64,000 bases of DNA from Flavobacterium quisquiliarum (GCF_019308285.1 NZ_WWEM01000012.1:1-64000); one strand, 5' to 3'; counted from the first letter of the stretch, positions 25,143 through 34,902 are shown. Notes: generated by a model not told the origin, from the letters alone. Program-made: numbers and translations.

Positions 25143-26135
25143 TTACACTTCTTTTCGCCGAGCCATACCCTGAGCAATGATGCTCGCAGCAATCAATTGC
25201 AAGGCGTGATAAAGCATGAGTGGCAATAATACGATGCCGGTGATGGTACTGTGCTGAAAAAGTACTTTTGACATAACGGTACCGTGTACCAATGACTTTT
25301 TAGACCCACAAAATAAGACCGTAATACGGTCTTCTTCTGAAAAACCAAGCAGGCGGCTAAGTAGTCCGACACAAAAGAATACGGCAAAAAACAACGTCAT
25401 CATCCCTGCCGCTAATCCGACAAGTTCAAGTACAGTAAAGCCTTCGAAAAGATGTTCGGAAAATGACTTGCAAAACGACGTGTAAATAATCGTCAGAATA
25501 ACTGCCTGATCGAAGTATTTGAGCTGTTTCTTGTATTTTTCGGCAATGGCGCCGAAACGGGAATTGAGGCTTATACCAATGATGACAGGCATCAAGACTT
25601 GAAGAATCAACTTTATGACGATTTGAGTAACATCGAAATCGCCTGTCGCAGAAGCTATAAACAGCCCAACCCAAAGCGGCGTAACCACTACTCCAATCAA
25701 ACTGGAAATACTTGCATTGAAAATGGCTGCGGGAATGTTTCCCTTGGCGATGGAAACCATGACCACGGAAGAGGATACTGTAGACGGTAAAGCTGCCAGA
25801 AAAAATACACCCAGCCAAAGCAGCTCGAAGCCGTTATTGATAAACAACGGGCGAAATGCCAAAACAATGAGCGGAAAAAATAAAAAGGTTGTCAACTGGA
25901 CGACAATGTGCATTTTCCAGTTGGAAAGCCCGACTTTTAGTTTCTCAACACTTAATCGCATGCCATAAAACAAGAAAATCAAGGAAACACCAGTATTGGC
26001 AATCTCTTCAAGCGAAACAGGTTCTTTGACCATGCCCGGTTTTGGCAAAAAATAAGCCATCAGAATCATGGTGACTATCATTAAAAGGAAACCGTCGAAA
26101 CCTGCTTTTTTTAATACTTCTAATAATTTCTTCAA
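25143..26135 (-). CDS. Bile acid:sodium symporter (BASS/SBF-like) family transporter
   Basis: 330 aa, about nine or ten membrane spans, of the SBF-like group. Characteristic stretches are GVSLIFLFYGMRLS, LAALPSTVSSSVVMVSIAKG (the crossed-helix sodium site) and VLFCGSKKSLVHG. Members carry bile acids, keto acids or other organic anions with sodium. Placement directly after mesD suggests transport of a sulphur-compound or 2-oxo acid linked to methionine, which is inference. Confidence 0.9.
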   Translation of the reverse strand: MKKLLEVLKKAGFDGFLLMIVTMILMAYFLPKPGMVKEPVSLEEIANTGVSLIFLFYGMRLSVEKLKVGLSNWKMHIVVQLTTFLFFPLIVLAFRPLFINNGFELLWLGVFFLAALPSTVSSSVVMVSIAKGNIPAAIFNASISSLIGVVVTPLWVGLFIASATGDFDVTQIVIKLILQVLMPVIIGISLNSRFGAIAEKYKKQLKYFDQAVILTIIYTSFCKSFSEHLFEGFTVLELVGLAAGMMTLFFAVFFCVGLLSRLLGFSEEDRITVLFCGSKKSLVHGTVMSKVLFQHSTITGIVLLPLMLYHALQLIAASIIAQGMARRKEV

Positions 26136-26193
26136 TGTGTTTTAAATATTATTCTTCCGTGGAGGCACGGACTCCATTATTAATACATTGGGA

Positions 26194-27225
26194 CTAAATC
26201 CCAAGTTCTTTACGTATAATTTCTGCTCCTGCGCTTAAAGCACTTAACTTGCCTCTAGCTACGTTTCGAGATAGCGGGGCCATACCGCAGTTTGTTGAAG
26301 GGTAAAGATTTTCGGCATCTACAAACTCAAGAGCTTTACGCAGGGTATTAGCTACTTCTTCTGGTGTTTCGATAGTGTTTGTTGCCACATCAATGGCACC
26401 GACCATTACTTTTTTACCACGAACAAGTTCCATTAAATCCAAAGGCACATTGGAGTTGTGACATTCTAAAGACACCACATCAATTTTGGATTTTTGAATT
26501 TTCGGAAAAATTTCTTCGTATTGTCGCCACTCAGAACCTAATGTCTTTTTCCAATCCGTATTTGCTTGTATTCCATAACCATAGCAAATATGAACCGCAG
26601 TCTGACAGTGTAAACCCTCAATAGCTCTTTCTAATGCAGCCATTCCCCAATCGTTTACTTCATCAAAAAACACATTAAATGCAGGCTCATCAAACTGGAT
26701 AATATCTACCCCTGCGTCTTGAAGTTCTCTTGCTTCTTCATTGAGTGCTTTCGCAAACTCCCACGCCAATTTTTCACGACTTTTATAATGATCGTCGTAC
26801 AAAGTATCTACCATCGTCAGCGGGCCTGGCAATGCCCATTTTATAGGCTTATTAGTCTGTTTACGTAAAAATTTAGCATCTTCAACAAAAACGGGTCTTT
26901 GACGTGCAATCTCACCTACCACCACAGGAACACTCGCGTCATAACGGTTACGGATTTTTACTGTTTTACGATTTTCAAAATCTACACCGCTTAAATGCTC
27001 GATAAAAGTCGTTACAAAATGCTGGCGTGTCTGCTCTCCGTCACAAATAATATCCAGATCTGCCAATTGTTGTTCCTGCAGAGAAATGCGTAAAGCATCT
27101 TGTTTCCCTTCAAGCAGCTGATCGCCTTCTAATTTCCATGGTGACCAAAGTTTTTCGGGTGGTGCAAGCCAGGCAGGTTTGGGTAAACTTCCAACAATAG
27201 AAGTGGGTAATAATATTTTTTTCAT
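26194..27225 (-). CDS. mesD: Folate-independent methionine synthase, MetE-core type
   Basis: 343 aa, corresponding only to the C-terminal catalytic half of MetE. It begins TSIVGSLPKPAWL and keeps the zinc-site stretches AVHICYG and YPSTNCGMAPL plus the DIIQFDEPAFN homocysteine-site motif. It lacks the N-terminal folate-binding half. The neighbour encodes DUF1852; core MetE with DUF1852 is the MesD-MesX system described from comparative fitness studies, in which MesD needs MesX and makes methionine from homocysteine with a non-folate methyl donor. Confidence 0.9.
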   Translation of the reverse strand: MKKILLPTSIVGSLPKPAWLAPPEKLWSPWKLEGDQLLEGKQDALRISLQEQQLADLDIICDGEQTRQHFVTTFIEHLSGVDFENRKTVKIRNRYDASVPVVVGEIARQRPVFVEDAKFLRKQTNKPIKWALPGPLTMVDTLYDDHYKSREKLAWEFAKALNEEARELQDAGVDIIQFDEPAFNVFFDEVNDWGMAALERAIEGLHCQTAVHICYGYGIQANTDWKKTLGSEWRQYEEIFPKIQKSKIDVVSLECHNSNVPLDLMELVRGKKVMVGAIDVATNTIETPEEVANTLRKALEFVDAENLYPSTNCGMAPLSRNVARGKLSALSAGAEIIRKELGI

Positions 27226-27255
27226 AATAGTATAATTTTAATGCGTTGTAATCAA

Positions 27256-28308
27256 TTAAAGGGTAAAACTAGCAGACCATTGTTCCAGGAGACTTTTGTA
27301 AGGTTTAATGAAATGTTCTTCTGCATATTTACCTTGTTCAACAGCCAATCGGCTGCGCTCTTCGCGGTCATAATCCACGCGAGTCAGTGAATAATCTTCG
27401 TGTTTAAGACTAGGTTGATAAATTTTCCCAGCCACTGAATTTGCATTGTAAATTTCAGGGCGATAAATCTTCTGGAAAGTCTCCATTGTACTGATTGAGC
27501 TGATTAATCCAAGATCAGTATAATCAGCAAGTAGATCTCCAGAATGATAAAAAGCCATTGGTGCCAAGCTGTTTGGAGGCATGAAAAATCGAACTTTTAA
27601 ACCCATTTTAGAGAAATATTCATCAGTGAGAGAATACTCATTCTGCAGATACTCAAAACCCAGAACTGGATGCTGGTACTCAGTACGAGTATAAGTTTTA
27701 TTGCTCGAGACACTTAGACAAATGATCGGTGACATCTTAAAGTGCTCTTTGTAAGTATCTGAATTCACAAAACACTTATAAAGTTTTCCATGCAAATCAC
27801 CAAAATTTTCAGGGATAGAAAAGTTAGCTTTATTTTTATTGTGCTCGATCAATAAAATACTGAAATCATAATCCCGAACATAAGAAGAATAATTATTTCC
27901 GGCAACCCCTTCGATTTGCTGGCCAGTCTTACGGTCAATAATATTTGTTTTTAAAACTTCAATCATCGGTAGATCATTACTACCATTCTTATCATCAATA
28001 CTCATTGTTACTGTCAGGATTTCAAGTTCCAGATGGTAACGATCTCCTTTTGGATTATCCAAATGAGCTAATGCATTAAATCGATTGTTAATCATATTTA
28101 AGGCATTGCGCAAGTTTTGCTGGCGATTAGCTCCTCTAGCCAAGTTTGCAAAATTGGTTGTCAGACGCGTTTTACTTGAGGGTTGATAATTTTCATCTAA
28201 ACAGGTACTCTTTAGTGTGAATCCAAAATCATTCTTGATTGTATTCTGGGAGTTTTCAATATCCTGCTTTTCACTTATTCTTAAATCTTCTTGTATGTTC
28301 GCTTTCAT
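27256..28308 (-). CDS. mesX: DUF1852 protein, partner of MesD
   Basis: 350 aa. The hallmark RLTTNFANLARG, then RNALNMINNRFNALAHLDNP, identifies DUF1852 (MesX). MesX is required for MesD activity; its chemistry is not settled to my knowledge. The frame reaches an upstream ATG at 28341, but a CAAATTTT word (28339-28346) could be the -7 box on the minus strand, favouring the ATG at 28308. Gap to mesD is 30 bases. Two direct repeats of a 16-nt word lie upstream. Confidence 0.88.
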   Translation of the reverse strand: MKANIQEDLRISEKQDIENSQNTIKNDFGFTLKSTCLDENYQPSSKTRLTTNFANLARGANRQQNLRNALNMINNRFNALAHLDNPKGDRYHLELEILTVTMSIDDKNGSNDLPMIEVLKTNIIDRKTGQQIEGVAGNNYSSYVRDYDFSILLIEHNKNKANFSIPENFGDLHGKLYKCFVNSDTYKEHFKMSPIICLSVSSNKTYTRTEYQHPVLGFEYLQNEYSLTDEYFSKMGLKVRFFMPPNSLAPMAFYHSGDLLADYTDLGLISSISTMETFQKIYRPEIYNANSVAGKIYQPSLKHEDYSLTRVDYDREERSRLAVEQGKYAEEHFIKPYKSLLEQWSASFTL

Positions 28309-28384
28309 CTGATGACAAGTTTTAGTTTTTTTACCCTGCAAATTTTAAAATAAAAGATTTAATATTTTGCTAAACAAAAAAAAT

Positions 28385-28472
28385 CAGATAATTATTCTTT
28401 TTTAAATCAATTTTAAAGATTATTAATCTTTTTTAAAATATAATAATAAAGGAAAACAGATAATTATTCTTT
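28385..28472. promoter_or_regulatory. Direct repeat of a 16-nt word upstream of mesX
   Basis: CAGATAATTATTCTTT occurs exactly at 28385-28400 and 28457-28472, 72 nt apart, in the region between divergent mesX and nitroreductase genes. The near-palindromic GATAATTATC core suggests protein binding sites, perhaps for the nearby Lrp regulator. Confidence 0.5.
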
Positions 28473-28544
28473 AGAGAACCAGAATATGACTGATTTGAAG
28501 TTTTTCATGGCACTTCAAAAACTCGAAAACAAAAACTAATAATT

Positions 28545-28552
28545 TATATTTG
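28545..28552 (+). promoter_or_regulatory. -7 box of the nitroreductase gene
   Basis: TATATTTG, exact consensus, 25 nt before the chosen start at 28577. Confidence 0.6.
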
Positions 28553-28576
28553 CTGAAATTTAAGATAGATATAGTA

Positions 28577-29206
28577 ATGAATTTAATAGAAAATTTAAAA
28601 TGGCGCTACGCCGCAAAAGCTTACAATAACATTAAAGTAGCAGAAGAAAAGGTTGATCAAATCTTAGAGGCTATAAATCTTTCAGCATCTTCTTGTGGTC
28701 TGCAATCTTATCGTGTTTTTGTTGTAAGTAACCCAGAAATCCAAAAAAAAATAGGTGCTGATTCATATAATAAACAGATTAGCTCCTGCTCTCATTTGCT
28801 GGTCTTTGCAGCCTTCAATGACATGTCTTCAACTTACATTGACAATTACATCGCAATGACAGAAAAACAAAGAGGTCTTGATGCTGGTGCCTTATTAGGA
28901 TTTAGGAATGGACTGCATGCCTATTTTGGCGCTATTGACGCAGAGCAAAAAGCTATTTGGGCTTCCAAACAGGCTTACATTGCATTAGGAACTGCGCTTA
29001 TTGCTGCAGCAGAATTGAAAGTGGACGCCACTCCTATCGAAGGATTTAATGCCGCCATTATTGATAAGGTTTTGGGTTTGAAAGAGAAAGGGTTACATTC
29101 AACAGTTATCCTCGCTTTAGGATATCGTGATTCTGAAAAAGACTATATGGCAGCTACGAAAAAAGTTCGTTTGCCTATAGATGAAATGATAACGAAAGTT
29201 TATTAA
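28577..29206 (+). CDS. Nitroreductase-family NAD(P)H oxidoreductase
   Basis: 209 aa FMN-dependent nitroreductase of the NfsB-like group. The start MNLIENLKWRYAAKAYNNIK is typical, with SASSCGLQSYRVFVVSN and KQAYIALGTALIAAAELKVD forming the flavin site and ATPIEGFN near it. The frame is open to a TTG at 28550, but the -7 box overlaps that codon. No signal peptide. It is divergent from mesX. It reduces nitro or quinone compounds with NAD(P)H; the physiological substrate is unknown. Confidence 0.92.
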   Translation: MNLIENLKWRYAAKAYNNIKVAEEKVDQILEAINLSASSCGLQSYRVFVVSNPEIQKKIGADSYNKQISSCSHLLVFAAFNDMSSTYIDNYIAMTEKQRGLDAGALLGFRNGLHAYFGAIDAEQKAIWASKQAYIALGTALIAAAELKVDATPIEGFNAAIIDKVLGLKEKGLHSTVILALGYRDSEKDYMAATKKVRLPIDEMITKVY

Positions 29207-29239
29207 TATTTACTCCAAATTATTTTACAATTTTAATAA

Positions 29240-29330
29240 AAACTAAGTCATTTTCGTTGGATTGTACCATATTTTATTATCAAAAAATTCATTAAATATG
29301 CTTTAACATTTTTTAAGTTTTAGCCCTTGC
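29240..29330 (+). repeat. Truncated copy G of the repeat family (upstream region only)
   Basis: AATATGCTTTAACATTTTTT and TAAGTTTTAGCCCTTGC (TAAGTTTT at 29314-29321) match the promoter regions of copies C, E and F, and the preceding 60 nt align with the C and F flanks. The body and terminator are missing or unrecognisable. It lies in the 330-base gap before the TonB receptor; nothing else is seen there. Confidence 0.45.
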
Positions 29331-29536
29331 TTTTCCTTAAGATTTCCTTAAGATATTTCATTTTTTTTAAAACCAAATCAACCACAGTAGCAAGAATACT
29401 TCTAAATATCAAATACTTACACTTTATATTTAGATAACTGATGGCAACTGTAATCCAAATATCATGATTTTAAGATTGTGTGAACTACTCTATTTGTTTA
29501 TTTTTGATTATTTTAATTAAGTCTAAATAAGTAAAA

Positions 29537-31690
29537 ATGAAATTCTACCTACCCTTTATGCTGCTTCTTATAGCAGCAAATTCTCTATCCGCACAGACAA
29601 ACAATAATAATTCAGAACAACAGACTGTTCAAGATACAATCAAAGAAAAATCAAAATCTGATAATGAATTGAACGAAGTTGTAATCTCTGCCACCAGACA
29701 GCCTGAAAGTTTGGATCAAGTTCCTTCTTCGGTAACCCTTATTTCTAAAAAACAGCTCCAACAGCAGCTAAGCATAAGCACCAATCTAAGTGACATCTTA
29801 GGGGCTTCTGTACCAGGACTTGGATTCAGTACCAACAGGACTTCAAACCTCGGACAGACTCTCAGGGGACGCCGTGTTCTGGTCATGATTGATGGTATTC
29901 CCCAATCTACTCCATTAAGGGATGGCGCTAAAGACATCCGTTCACTGGATCCCGCAGCGTTGGACCGTGTGGAAGTCATCAAAGGAGCTACCGCTATTTA
30001 CGGTAACGGAGCTGACGGTGGTCTAATTAATTACATTACTAAAAAGGCAGACCAGATTAAAACCTTCAGTGGTACCACCGAAACTGGAAGCGCTTTTTCA
30101 CTGATCAAACCAAAAGAAACCGCTGGATTCTTTGTTTCGCAGCTTTTCAGCGGAAAGGTAAATAAATTCGACTATGTGGTCAGTGGCCGTTATGAAGAAA
30201 CGGGTCTTTACCGCGACGCAAAAGGAAGAATTCTTTCACCTGAATATGGTATGAATGATCTCAAAAACTGGAATGCATTTGCTAAATTAGGCTACGATTT
30301 CAATGCAGATAACCGTCTGGAAATCATGTATAATTATTACAAAAGCACTCAGGTTACTGATTATATAGCGCAGGCTGGTGTTTATGGAAACTTTGACAGG
30401 CCGACCATCGGGGTAAAAGGCCAGAGACCAGGAGAACCTGAAGGAACTCCGTACAACCATAATGCAAGTCTGACCTATACATCAAAGAATATTATAGGCC
30501 GTACAGATCTTAGTGCTATTTTATATTTCCAGGATTATCTTACACTTATTAATTACAGCGACTTTTTCGAAAACAATGGGCAGCCTGCAACTCAAAGTAA
30601 AAAACTAGGATTCCGCCTTAATATGAACAGTCCTTATGAAATGAGCCCCCTTATTAATGGAAACGTAACCTATGGGCTTGACATTCTCTCAGATATAACT
30701 GATACCCATTTGACTGACGGCAGACTGGTTATTCCGGAAATGAAAATGTCCAATCTAGCTCCTTATTTCCAGATCAAAAATATGTTTGGGCCAGATTTAG
30801 TACTAAAAACCGGCTTAAGACTCGAGAATGTTCATATATCTGTGCCGGATTACACGACAATTGCAATCCGAAATTATGTAACCAGCACTTATGTAGGAGG
30901 TGGCATTGCTGTTAGCGGCGGAAATTTGAATTTCAATACGCTTATGTTCAATGCTGGCCTTCGCTACACTAAATGGAATGCCTTCAAACCTTTTGCCAGC
31001 TTTTCGCAAAGTTTCAGTGTTGCTGATTTAGGTCTTGTCCTGCGTGCCGCTAAAGAAAACACAGTCAGCAACACCTCAATAAAAGCAGTAGTGGCTAATA
31101 ACTACGAAGTGGGTTTCTCAGGTGCTGTTTCGGATTTATCCTATGAAGGAGCTGTTTTTTACAGTACTTCTAAACTGGGGGCCTCTTATGTGTATATAGA
31201 CGGAAACCCGCAGATTTCCCGCTCACCGGAAAAAATATACGGTTTTGAATTTGGAGCTAAATACAAATTCCATCCAAAATTTGACCTAGGCGCAAACTAC
31301 TCCTATACCGAAGGTAAACGTCAAACTGCCACAGGTGATGTATATCTTGGAGGAGACCGTATCAATCCGCCTAAATTAACTGCTTTTGCTGTTTACAGAC
31401 CAATTGAAAACTGGTCAATTTTTACCCAGATGATAAATACTTCGGGTAGGGATAGATTTAAACCTGTAAACGGTTCATACACTTACGGCACAGGTCCTAT
31501 TAAAGCTTTCACGGCTTTTAACCTTTCCACAAGCTATATTTTTAGAAAAAAAACAACCCTTCGTTTGGGAGTAGAAAACCTGTTTAACAAAGACTACTTC
31601 TCAGTTATTTCACAGTGGCAGGTCAATAATATGAGTTATGTCAAAGAAAACGGAACCCGTATGACGGTAAGTCTTTCACATTCATTCTAG
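29537..31690 (+). CDS. TonB-dependent siderophore-type receptor
   Basis: 717 aa outer-membrane receptor. The signal peptide ends at LSAQ (residue 20). The plug domain runs from about 50 to 165, with NEVVISATRQPESLDQVPSS, LRGRRVLVMIDGIPQ and DRVEVIKGATAIYGNGADGG. The beta-barrel continues to the C-terminal VSLSHSF, an outer-membrane insertion signature ending in Phe. There is no carboxypeptidase-like N-terminal domain and no SusD partner, so iron-siderophore uptake is more likely than glycan uptake. Ends at a strong terminator. Confidence 0.92.
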   Translation: MKFYLPFMLLLIAANSLSAQTNNNNSEQQTVQDTIKEKSKSDNELNEVVISATRQPESLDQVPSSVTLISKKQLQQQLSISTNLSDILGASVPGLGFSTNRTSNLGQTLRGRRVLVMIDGIPQSTPLRDGAKDIRSLDPAALDRVEVIKGATAIYGNGADGGLINYITKKADQIKTFSGTTETGSAFSLIKPKETAGFFVSQLFSGKVNKFDYVVSGRYEETGLYRDAKGRILSPEYGMNDLKNWNAFAKLGYDFNADNRLEIMYNYYKSTQVTDYIAQAGVYGNFDRPTIGVKGQRPGEPEGTPYNHNASLTYTSKNIIGRTDLSAILYFQDYLTLINYSDFFENNGQPATQSKKLGFRLNMNSPYEMSPLINGNVTYGLDILSDITDTHLTDGRLVIPEMKMSNLAPYFQIKNMFGPDLVLKTGLRLENVHISVPDYTTIAIRNYVTSTYVGGGIAVSGGNLNFNTLMFNAGLRYTKWNAFKPFASFSQSFSVADLGLVLRAAKENTVSNTSIKAVVANNYEVGFSGAVSDLSYEGAVFYSTSKLGASYVYIDGNPQISRSPEKIYGFEFGAKYKFHPKFDLGANYSYTEGKRQTATGDVYLGGDRINPPKLTAFAVYRPIENWSIFTQMINTSGRDRFKPVNGSYTYGTGPIKAFTAFNLSTSYIFRKKTTLRLGVENLFNKDYFSVISQWQVNNMSYVKENGTRMTVSLSHSF

Positions 31691-31768
31691 AATCAATTAT
31701 TCTCATATAGCGATTTTAAAAGTAATACTTAGTAATTGTTACCTTGTTTTTTATTTTTTTTTGATCAA

Positions 31769-31799
31769 AAGCTGTCCCTACGGACAGCTTCTTTTTTTT
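31769..31799 (+). terminator. Intrinsic terminator of the TonB receptor gene
   Basis: AAGCTGTCC pairs with GGACAGCTT across CTAC and is followed by CTTTTTTTT. Confidence 0.9.
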
Positions 31800-32084
31800 A
31801 GGTAATCTACGCCTTTTTAGGATAGTGATTAAACAATCATCCGTATTTTGCATTCAGACTATATTCAGGGCCACAACTTTAACTTTATCCTGTATAATAG
31901 AGCATTATATTTAAAAACAACTCAGGACAACACCTATCATATAATACAAATTAAACTGCAGTCTGCCCATAACCATAAAGGATATCTTATTGCAATTCAA
32001 GAATAATTCAAAATTGGATTTCTGAAATTTCCGAACCTTAAAATACTACTTTGTTTCATGTGCTTTTGTACCAACATTGTTATT
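31800..32084. other. Intergenic stretch, nothing recognised
   Basis: Between the TonB terminator and the convergent AraC gene no ORF, hairpin or repeat-family copy is evident. Confidence 0.4.
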
Positions 32085-32978
32085 CTAATTTAAAAGCCTA
32101 TATTCTTTAGGAGCAACACCCACCCGTTGTTTAAATAAACGCGTAAAATGCTGGGGGTACTTAAACCCCAGTTCATAGGCAATTTCACTCAAGGATTTGC
32201 TCTTGTCAAATACTCTCTCTTTTGCAATCTCAATAACCTTGGTCTGGATATATTCCTGAGCTGTTTTACCTGTTTCTTTTTTAATTAGATCACCAAAATA
32301 ATTGGGTGATAAATGAAGATTTTCAGCAAAATATGCAACGGCTGGAAGTCCCAACTTTAAAGGCTTTTCTGAAGAAAAATAACTATTTAAATGTTCTTCA
32401 AATTTCTCTAAAACACTTGTATTAACAGTGTCCCTTGTAATGAACTGCCTGTCATAAAAACGTGTACAGTAATCTAAAAATAGCTCAATATTAGCTGTTA
32501 TCAAATGCTTACTGTGTTTGTCAATTGCATGACGAAGCTCGTAATTTATCTTAGCAAAACAATCTAGAATTATCTGCTTCTCTACTTCGGATAAATGAAG
32601 AGACTCATTTGAAGAATAAGAAAAAAAATTGTAGTTCTGTATCTTTCTCCCCAACGATGTACCATGTAGTAGATCAGGATGAAAAACCAGTGCAACACCC
32701 TGAGGCTGATAGTATTCATCACTATTCTGTCCTATAACCTGCCCTGGTCCAAGAAAAATTAATGTTCCTTCTTCATAGTCATAATTACTCAACCCGTAAC
32801 GTAAATCGCCACAGTATATTTGTTTTAAAAAAACGGTATAAAAACTGTAATGCAGCTTTCGATGTTGCCTTGGGGCTGCTTTATCTAGGTACACCAAACT
32901 TATTAATGGATGTAGGGTTTCCTGCTTATTAAAAGCATTATATTGGCTTATTGTATCAAATTTTATAATATCCTCCAT
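32085..32978 (-). CDS. AraC-family activator, paralogue 2 of 3
   Basis: 297 aa, sharing its whole architecture with the proteins at 18268 and 42697: ETLHPLISLVYLDKAAPRQH, CGDLRYGLSNYDYEEGTLIF and LSPNYFGDLIKKETGKTAQE. The second helix-turn-helix is SEIAYELGFKYPQHFTRLF. Its promoter has TAGCTTTG on the minus strand at 33002-33009, an exact consensus. It is divergent from the CMD-hydrolase operon, whose promoter carries activator box 2. Confidence 0.93.
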   Translation of the reverse strand: MEDIIKFDTISQYNAFNKQETLHPLISLVYLDKAAPRQHRKLHYSFYTVFLKQIYCGDLRYGLSNYDYEEGTLIFLGPGQVIGQNSDEYYQPQGVALVFHPDLLHGTSLGRKIQNYNFFSYSSNESLHLSEVEKQIILDCFAKINYELRHAIDKHSKHLITANIELFLDYCTRFYDRQFITRDTVNTSVLEKFEEHLNSYFSSEKPLKLGLPAVAYFAENLHLSPNYFGDLIKKETGKTAQEYIQTKVIEIAKERVFDKSKSLSEIAYELGFKYPQHFTRLFKQRVGVAPKEYRLLN

Positions 32979-33058
32979 CTTAAATACAGTTTGATTTACT
33001 ACAAAGCTATAAAATAAAAGCCCTCATTTTTCTTATATGGAAGCTAATCGGTAATATT

Positions 33059-33085
33059 GGTAGGTAACTCCGTAATTAATATAAG
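33059..33085 (+). promoter_or_regulatory. AraC activator box 2 (CMD-hydrolase operon)
   Basis: GGTAGGTAACTCCGTAAT then TAATATAAG; best match to the shared motif. It ends 21 nt before the GAATTTTG -7 box at 33107-33114. Confidence 0.78.
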
Positions 33086-33106
33086 AATGAGTTCTTTTAA
33101 TATGCG

Positions 33107-33114
33107 GAATTTTG
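33107..33114 (+). promoter_or_regulatory. -7 box GAATTTTG of the CMD-hydrolase operon
   Basis: Departs from TAnnTTTG at the first base. The same GAATTTTG word occupies the same distance from activator boxes 3 and 4. Confidence 0.68.
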
Positions 33115-33138
33115 TATTATCAATTTAAATACAAACAT

Positions 33139-34866
33139 ATGAAACAGCTAAAAGCATTATCCCTCTTGGTATTACTTACAGTTCAATTTGGAAATATAAT
33201 ATCGTTACATGCACAGACCAATATGAAAGCAGACCACCCATTGAATAGTAAAGAGCTAAGTCTTGTTCCAATAGCTGGATTTACAGCAAAGGGAGATATG
33301 CCCCAACTGCGAACTTCACTAAACAGCGGATTAGACGCAGGATTAAGCATTAATGAAATCAAAGAAGTACTGATACAGCTCTACGCTTATGCTGGATTTC
33401 CACGCGCTTTAAATGCTTTAGGCACATTTAGAACTGTACTTGAGGAACGTAAAAAAAATGGAAGGAACGACTTGGCAGGAAAACCTTCCGCTACATTCAT
33501 TACCAATGAAAATAGATTAAAGAAAGGCACAGCAATACAGGCCAAACTACTGGGCAGTGACATGAAAACCAGTACTGCTGATTTTGTGCCAATCATAGAT
33601 GTTTTCCTAAAAGAGCATCTTTTCGCTGATATCTTTGGCCGTGATCTGTTAGATTTTAAAACTCGCGAAATTGTCACTATAGCAGCATTAGCCAGTTTAG
33701 GAAATGCTGATCCCCAGCTACGCTCTCATATCAATGTAGGCATTTATAATGGACTGACAAAAAATCAATTATACAGCATTTCTGAACTGCTAAAGGACAA
33801 AATAGGTCCCGCAGAAAGCAGTTTAATGAAAGAAATTTTAAAAAATATTTATATGAAAGAAAATGAAAATACAAAAAGCCAGAATAACCCATTTACTTTG
33901 GTCTATGACGGAGCAATAACTGAAAACATAAAAGGAAGGGTTAATATTCATCCCGTAAGTTATAAAATTAAAGACATTACTATTGCTGCCAACGTTTATA
34001 CACCTTCTAATTATAATTCTACCGCTAAATATCCCGCAATAGTTATTGCACACCCTAACGGCGGTGTAAAAGAACAGGTAGCTGGTTTATATGCCCAGTA
34101 TCTTGCTGAACAGGGATATATAACCATTGCAGCAGATGCAGCATATCAAGGCGCAAGCAGTGGTTTTCCAAGAAACGTGGATAAACCTGCCAACCGAATC
34201 GAAGATATCTACGCAATGGCAGATTATATCTCAGGATATGCTGGCGTTGATTCAAAAAGATTGGGCTTGCTAGGTATCTGCGGAGGAGGCGGTTATTCTT
34301 TAAAAGCAGCGCAGTCAGATAAACGATTCAAATCAGTTGCTACATTAAGCATGTTCAATTCAGGACTTGTAAGACGAAATGGATACATGAATTCTCAGCT
34401 TTCCACCATTCAGGACAGATTAAAACAGGCTTCAGATGCCAGAGCACAGGAAGCAGCAGGTGGTGAAATTTTATATTCAAACAGTAATGCGAAACCATTT
34501 ACAGATGAACAAATTGCAAAAATGCCCGATTTATATCGTCAGGGTATGGAATATTACGGAAAAACTTATGCTCATCCTAACTCAACAGGCAATTATACTT
34601 TGAGCAGCCTCCTTGATTTAATGACCTGGGATGCTAGTACCAATATGGATTTAATTGAACAGCCACTGCTTATGATTGCAGGAAGCAAAGCAGATTCTTA
34701 CTATATGACAGAAGATGCTTTTGGAAAGGCTGTTAATGCTAAAAATAAAGAACTTTTTCTCATTGAAGGTGCAACCCATATAGAAACATACTGGAAACTA
34801 CAATATGTCCGTCAGGCGGTCGATAAATTAACCGAGTTTTATACCAAATTTTTGCAAACAAATTAA
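33139..34866 (+). CDS. Exported fusion: two CMD domains plus dienelactone-hydrolase-like domain
   Basis: 575 aa from the ATG at 33139, which begins a signal peptide (MKQLKALSLLVLLTVQFGN, cleavage near HAQ). Two CMD-fold domains (about residues 40-110 and 145-225) contain INEIKEVLIQLYAYAGFPRA and IVTIAALASLGNADPQLRSH; neither has the CxxC of AhpD. Residues about 255-575 are an alpha/beta hydrolase with LLGICGGGGYS, a cysteine in the nucleophile position as in dienelactone hydrolase, and a histidine in EGATHIETY. A stand-alone double-CMD relative is at 38818. Confidence 0.9.
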   Translation: MKQLKALSLLVLLTVQFGNIISLHAQTNMKADHPLNSKELSLVPIAGFTAKGDMPQLRTSLNSGLDAGLSINEIKEVLIQLYAYAGFPRALNALGTFRTVLEERKKNGRNDLAGKPSATFITNENRLKKGTAIQAKLLGSDMKTSTADFVPIIDVFLKEHLFADIFGRDLLDFKTREIVTIAALASLGNADPQLRSHINVGIYNGLTKNQLYSISELLKDKIGPAESSLMKEILKNIYMKENENTKSQNNPFTLVYDGAITENIKGRVNIHPVSYKIKDITIAANVYTPSNYNSTAKYPAIVIAHPNGGVKEQVAGLYAQYLAEQGYITIAADAAYQGASSGFPRNVDKPANRIEDIYAMADYISGYAGVDSKRLGLLGICGGGGYSLKAAQSDKRFKSVATLSMFNSGLVRRNGYMNSQLSTIQDRLKQASDARAQEAAGGEILYSNSNAKPFTDEQIAKMPDLYRQGMEYYGKTYAHPNSTGNYTLSSLLDLMTWDASTNMDLIEQPLLMIAGSKADSYYMTEDAFGKAVNAKNKELFLIEGATHIETYWKLQYVRQAVDKLTEFYTKFLQTN

Positions 34867-34902
34867 GGCAATGAACTGCAGGAATCTGAATTATAAATTG
34901 AT

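Noticed and set aside
28309..28549. SAM riboswitch upstream of mesX
   Set aside because: No SAM-I-like or other conserved aptamer sequence is present; the region is AT-rich with only the 16-nt repeats.
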